A DNA stretch of 14,803 nt, taken from NCBI GenBank assembly GCA_018066165.1, contig JAGHRX010000157.1, positions 1 to 14,803 of the forward strand, given 5' to 3'. Shown here in pieces: positions 14,371 to 14,803 of this stretch. The stretch is from UBA1723 sp018066165. GTDB taxonomy: Bacteria > Bacteroidota > Bacteroidia > Bacteroidales > Paludibacteraceae. Numbering within the stretch: position 1 is the first letter of the stretch; the number at the start of each line of letters is the position of its first letter. The position numbers were made by a program, and so were the translations under genes. A model generated the notes under the pieces. That model was not told the DNA's origin. It saw only the letters and a list, made by a program, of their open reading frames with translations, and did not search any database.

Positions 14371-14676
14371 ATGATTCTTCTAAACACGACTTATGTTGTA
14401 AATACAGGCCTTGAAAACCAGTTTTTGGATTTCCTTCGTAAAGAGATCGTTACAGATTTCCGACGCGACGGATTCTTTTCTGATTTGAAACTTCGCGTCG
14501 TCTACACTGACGATGAGGCTACAATCAACTATTGTTTGCAGGCTGAGTGCGATGATATGGATAAGTTGGAAAACTGGATGATGATGAACTCTAAGACAAT
14601 GGCCATGAAGCTTCGCCAGAAATTCGCAACTTCGGTTTTGTCGTTTGCCACTGTATTGGAGGACGTAGAGATTTAA
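14371..14676 (+). CDS. DUF4286 family protein
   Basis: This is a small 101-residue cytoplasmic protein starting MILLNTTYVVNTGLENQFLD, which matches the DUF4286 family (typical opening M-I-x-N-T-T-Y). An in-frame TTG at 14362 would add three residues, but ATG 14371 fits the family start and the promoter. A ferredoxin-like alpha/beta arrangement seems likely (strand 1-8, helix 13-30, strand LKLRVVYTDD, then INYCLQAECDD, C-terminal helix with MMMNSKTMAMKLRQKF). The function is unknown. Its stop is 4 bases before the proposed ruvC start, and DUF4286 genes often precede ruvC in Bacteroidota to my knowledge, so they are probably co-transcribed. Confidence 0.85.
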   Translation: MILLNTTYVVNTGLENQFLDFLRKEIVTDFRRDGFFSDLKLRVVYTDDEATINYCLQAECDDMDKLENWMMMNSKTMAMKLRQKFATSVLSFATVLEDVEI

Positions 14677-14680
14677 AGTG

Positions 14681-14803
14681 ATGATTCAGCCGCAAAAAAA
14701 GGTAGACAATAAGGTAGAAAAGATCATACTTGGCATCGACCCTGGCACAATGTACATGGGGTATCGTGTTATAAGCGTCGTCGGTACAAAAATGAAGTTT
14801 ATA
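14681..14803 (+). CDS. ruvC: Crossover junction endodeoxyribonuclease RuvC (5' part, runs off the window)
   Basis: The visible 41 codons read MIQPQKKVDNKVEKIILGID then PGTMYMGYRVI, which is the RuvC N-terminus (usual pattern ILGIDPGTxxxGYGVI). Asp20 in GIDPGT is the first catalytic, metal-binding aspartate. RuvC cuts Holliday junctions together with RuvAB. A GTG at 14678, directly before the ATG, is an alternative start. The extra N-terminal lysine-rich stretch of about 13 residues is common variation. The residue after GY is Arg where Gly is usual; the effect is unknown. It begins 4 bases after the DUF4286 stop. Confidence 0.92.
   Translation, partial: MIQPQKKVDNKVEKIILGIDPGTMYMGYRVISVVGTKMKFI

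Overview
The window looks like core chromosome of a member of the Bacteroidales (phylum Bacteroidota). The grounds are: LpxC and FabZ encoded as one continuous reading frame (here interrupted by an amber codon), promoter -7 boxes of the form TAnnTTTG, lipoproteins with acidic residues right after the lipobox cysteine, a thioester-less alpha-2-macroglobulin with an internal CarboxypepD_reg-like domain, a DUF4286 gene directly in front of ruvC, and moderate-to-low GC. I cannot name a genus. I saw no phage, transposon, CRISPR array, tRNA or rRNA.

Layout. Bases 1-5369 hold the 3' part of a very large alpha-2-macroglobulin (A2M) family gene whose 5' end lies outside the window; a one-base deletion near 867-870 splits it into two overlapping frames. 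It is followed by a GH25 lysozyme-type lipoprotein (5432-6160). Next come pyrF (6245-7084) and an HD-domain phosphohydrolase (7103-8341). A promoter near 8399-8430 starts the lipid A cluster lpxD - lpxC/fabZ - lpxA, followed 8 bases later by a DUF4197 lipoprotein gene. A strong hairpin at 12669-12704 ends this unit. A small secreted helical protein of unknown function (12756-13184) follows under its own promoter. It converges on a minus-strand pair, a Nudix hydrolase and a zinc-ribbon/FHA protein (14302 down to 13248), with a shared 19-bp-stem hairpin between the convergent units. A DUF4286 gene (14371-14676) diverges from the Nudix gene and leads into the 5' end of ruvC, which runs off the window.

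How the genes work together. LpxA, LpxC and LpxD catalyse the first, second and third steps of lipid A synthesis, and FabZ belongs to the fatty acid cycle that supplies their hydroxyacyl-ACP donors. PyrF (UMP synthesis) and the HD protein (possible nucleotide phosphohydrolase) lie together. The A2M and GH25 proteins are probably both envelope or surface proteins. The Nudix and FHA genes are probably co-transcribed.

The most noteworthy observations are two single-base lesions in otherwise intact genes. One is an in-frame TAG where a leucine is expected inside the LpxC-FabZ fusion, cutting the FabZ domain. The other is a -1 frameshift in a short A-run in the A2M gene. Three neighbouring genes end in TAG, so a genome-wide reassignment of TAG is unlikely. 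Sequencing or assembly error, natural mutation and readthrough remain open. I found no convincing sign of an entirely new multi-gene system; the rest is mostly conserved housekeeping DNA.
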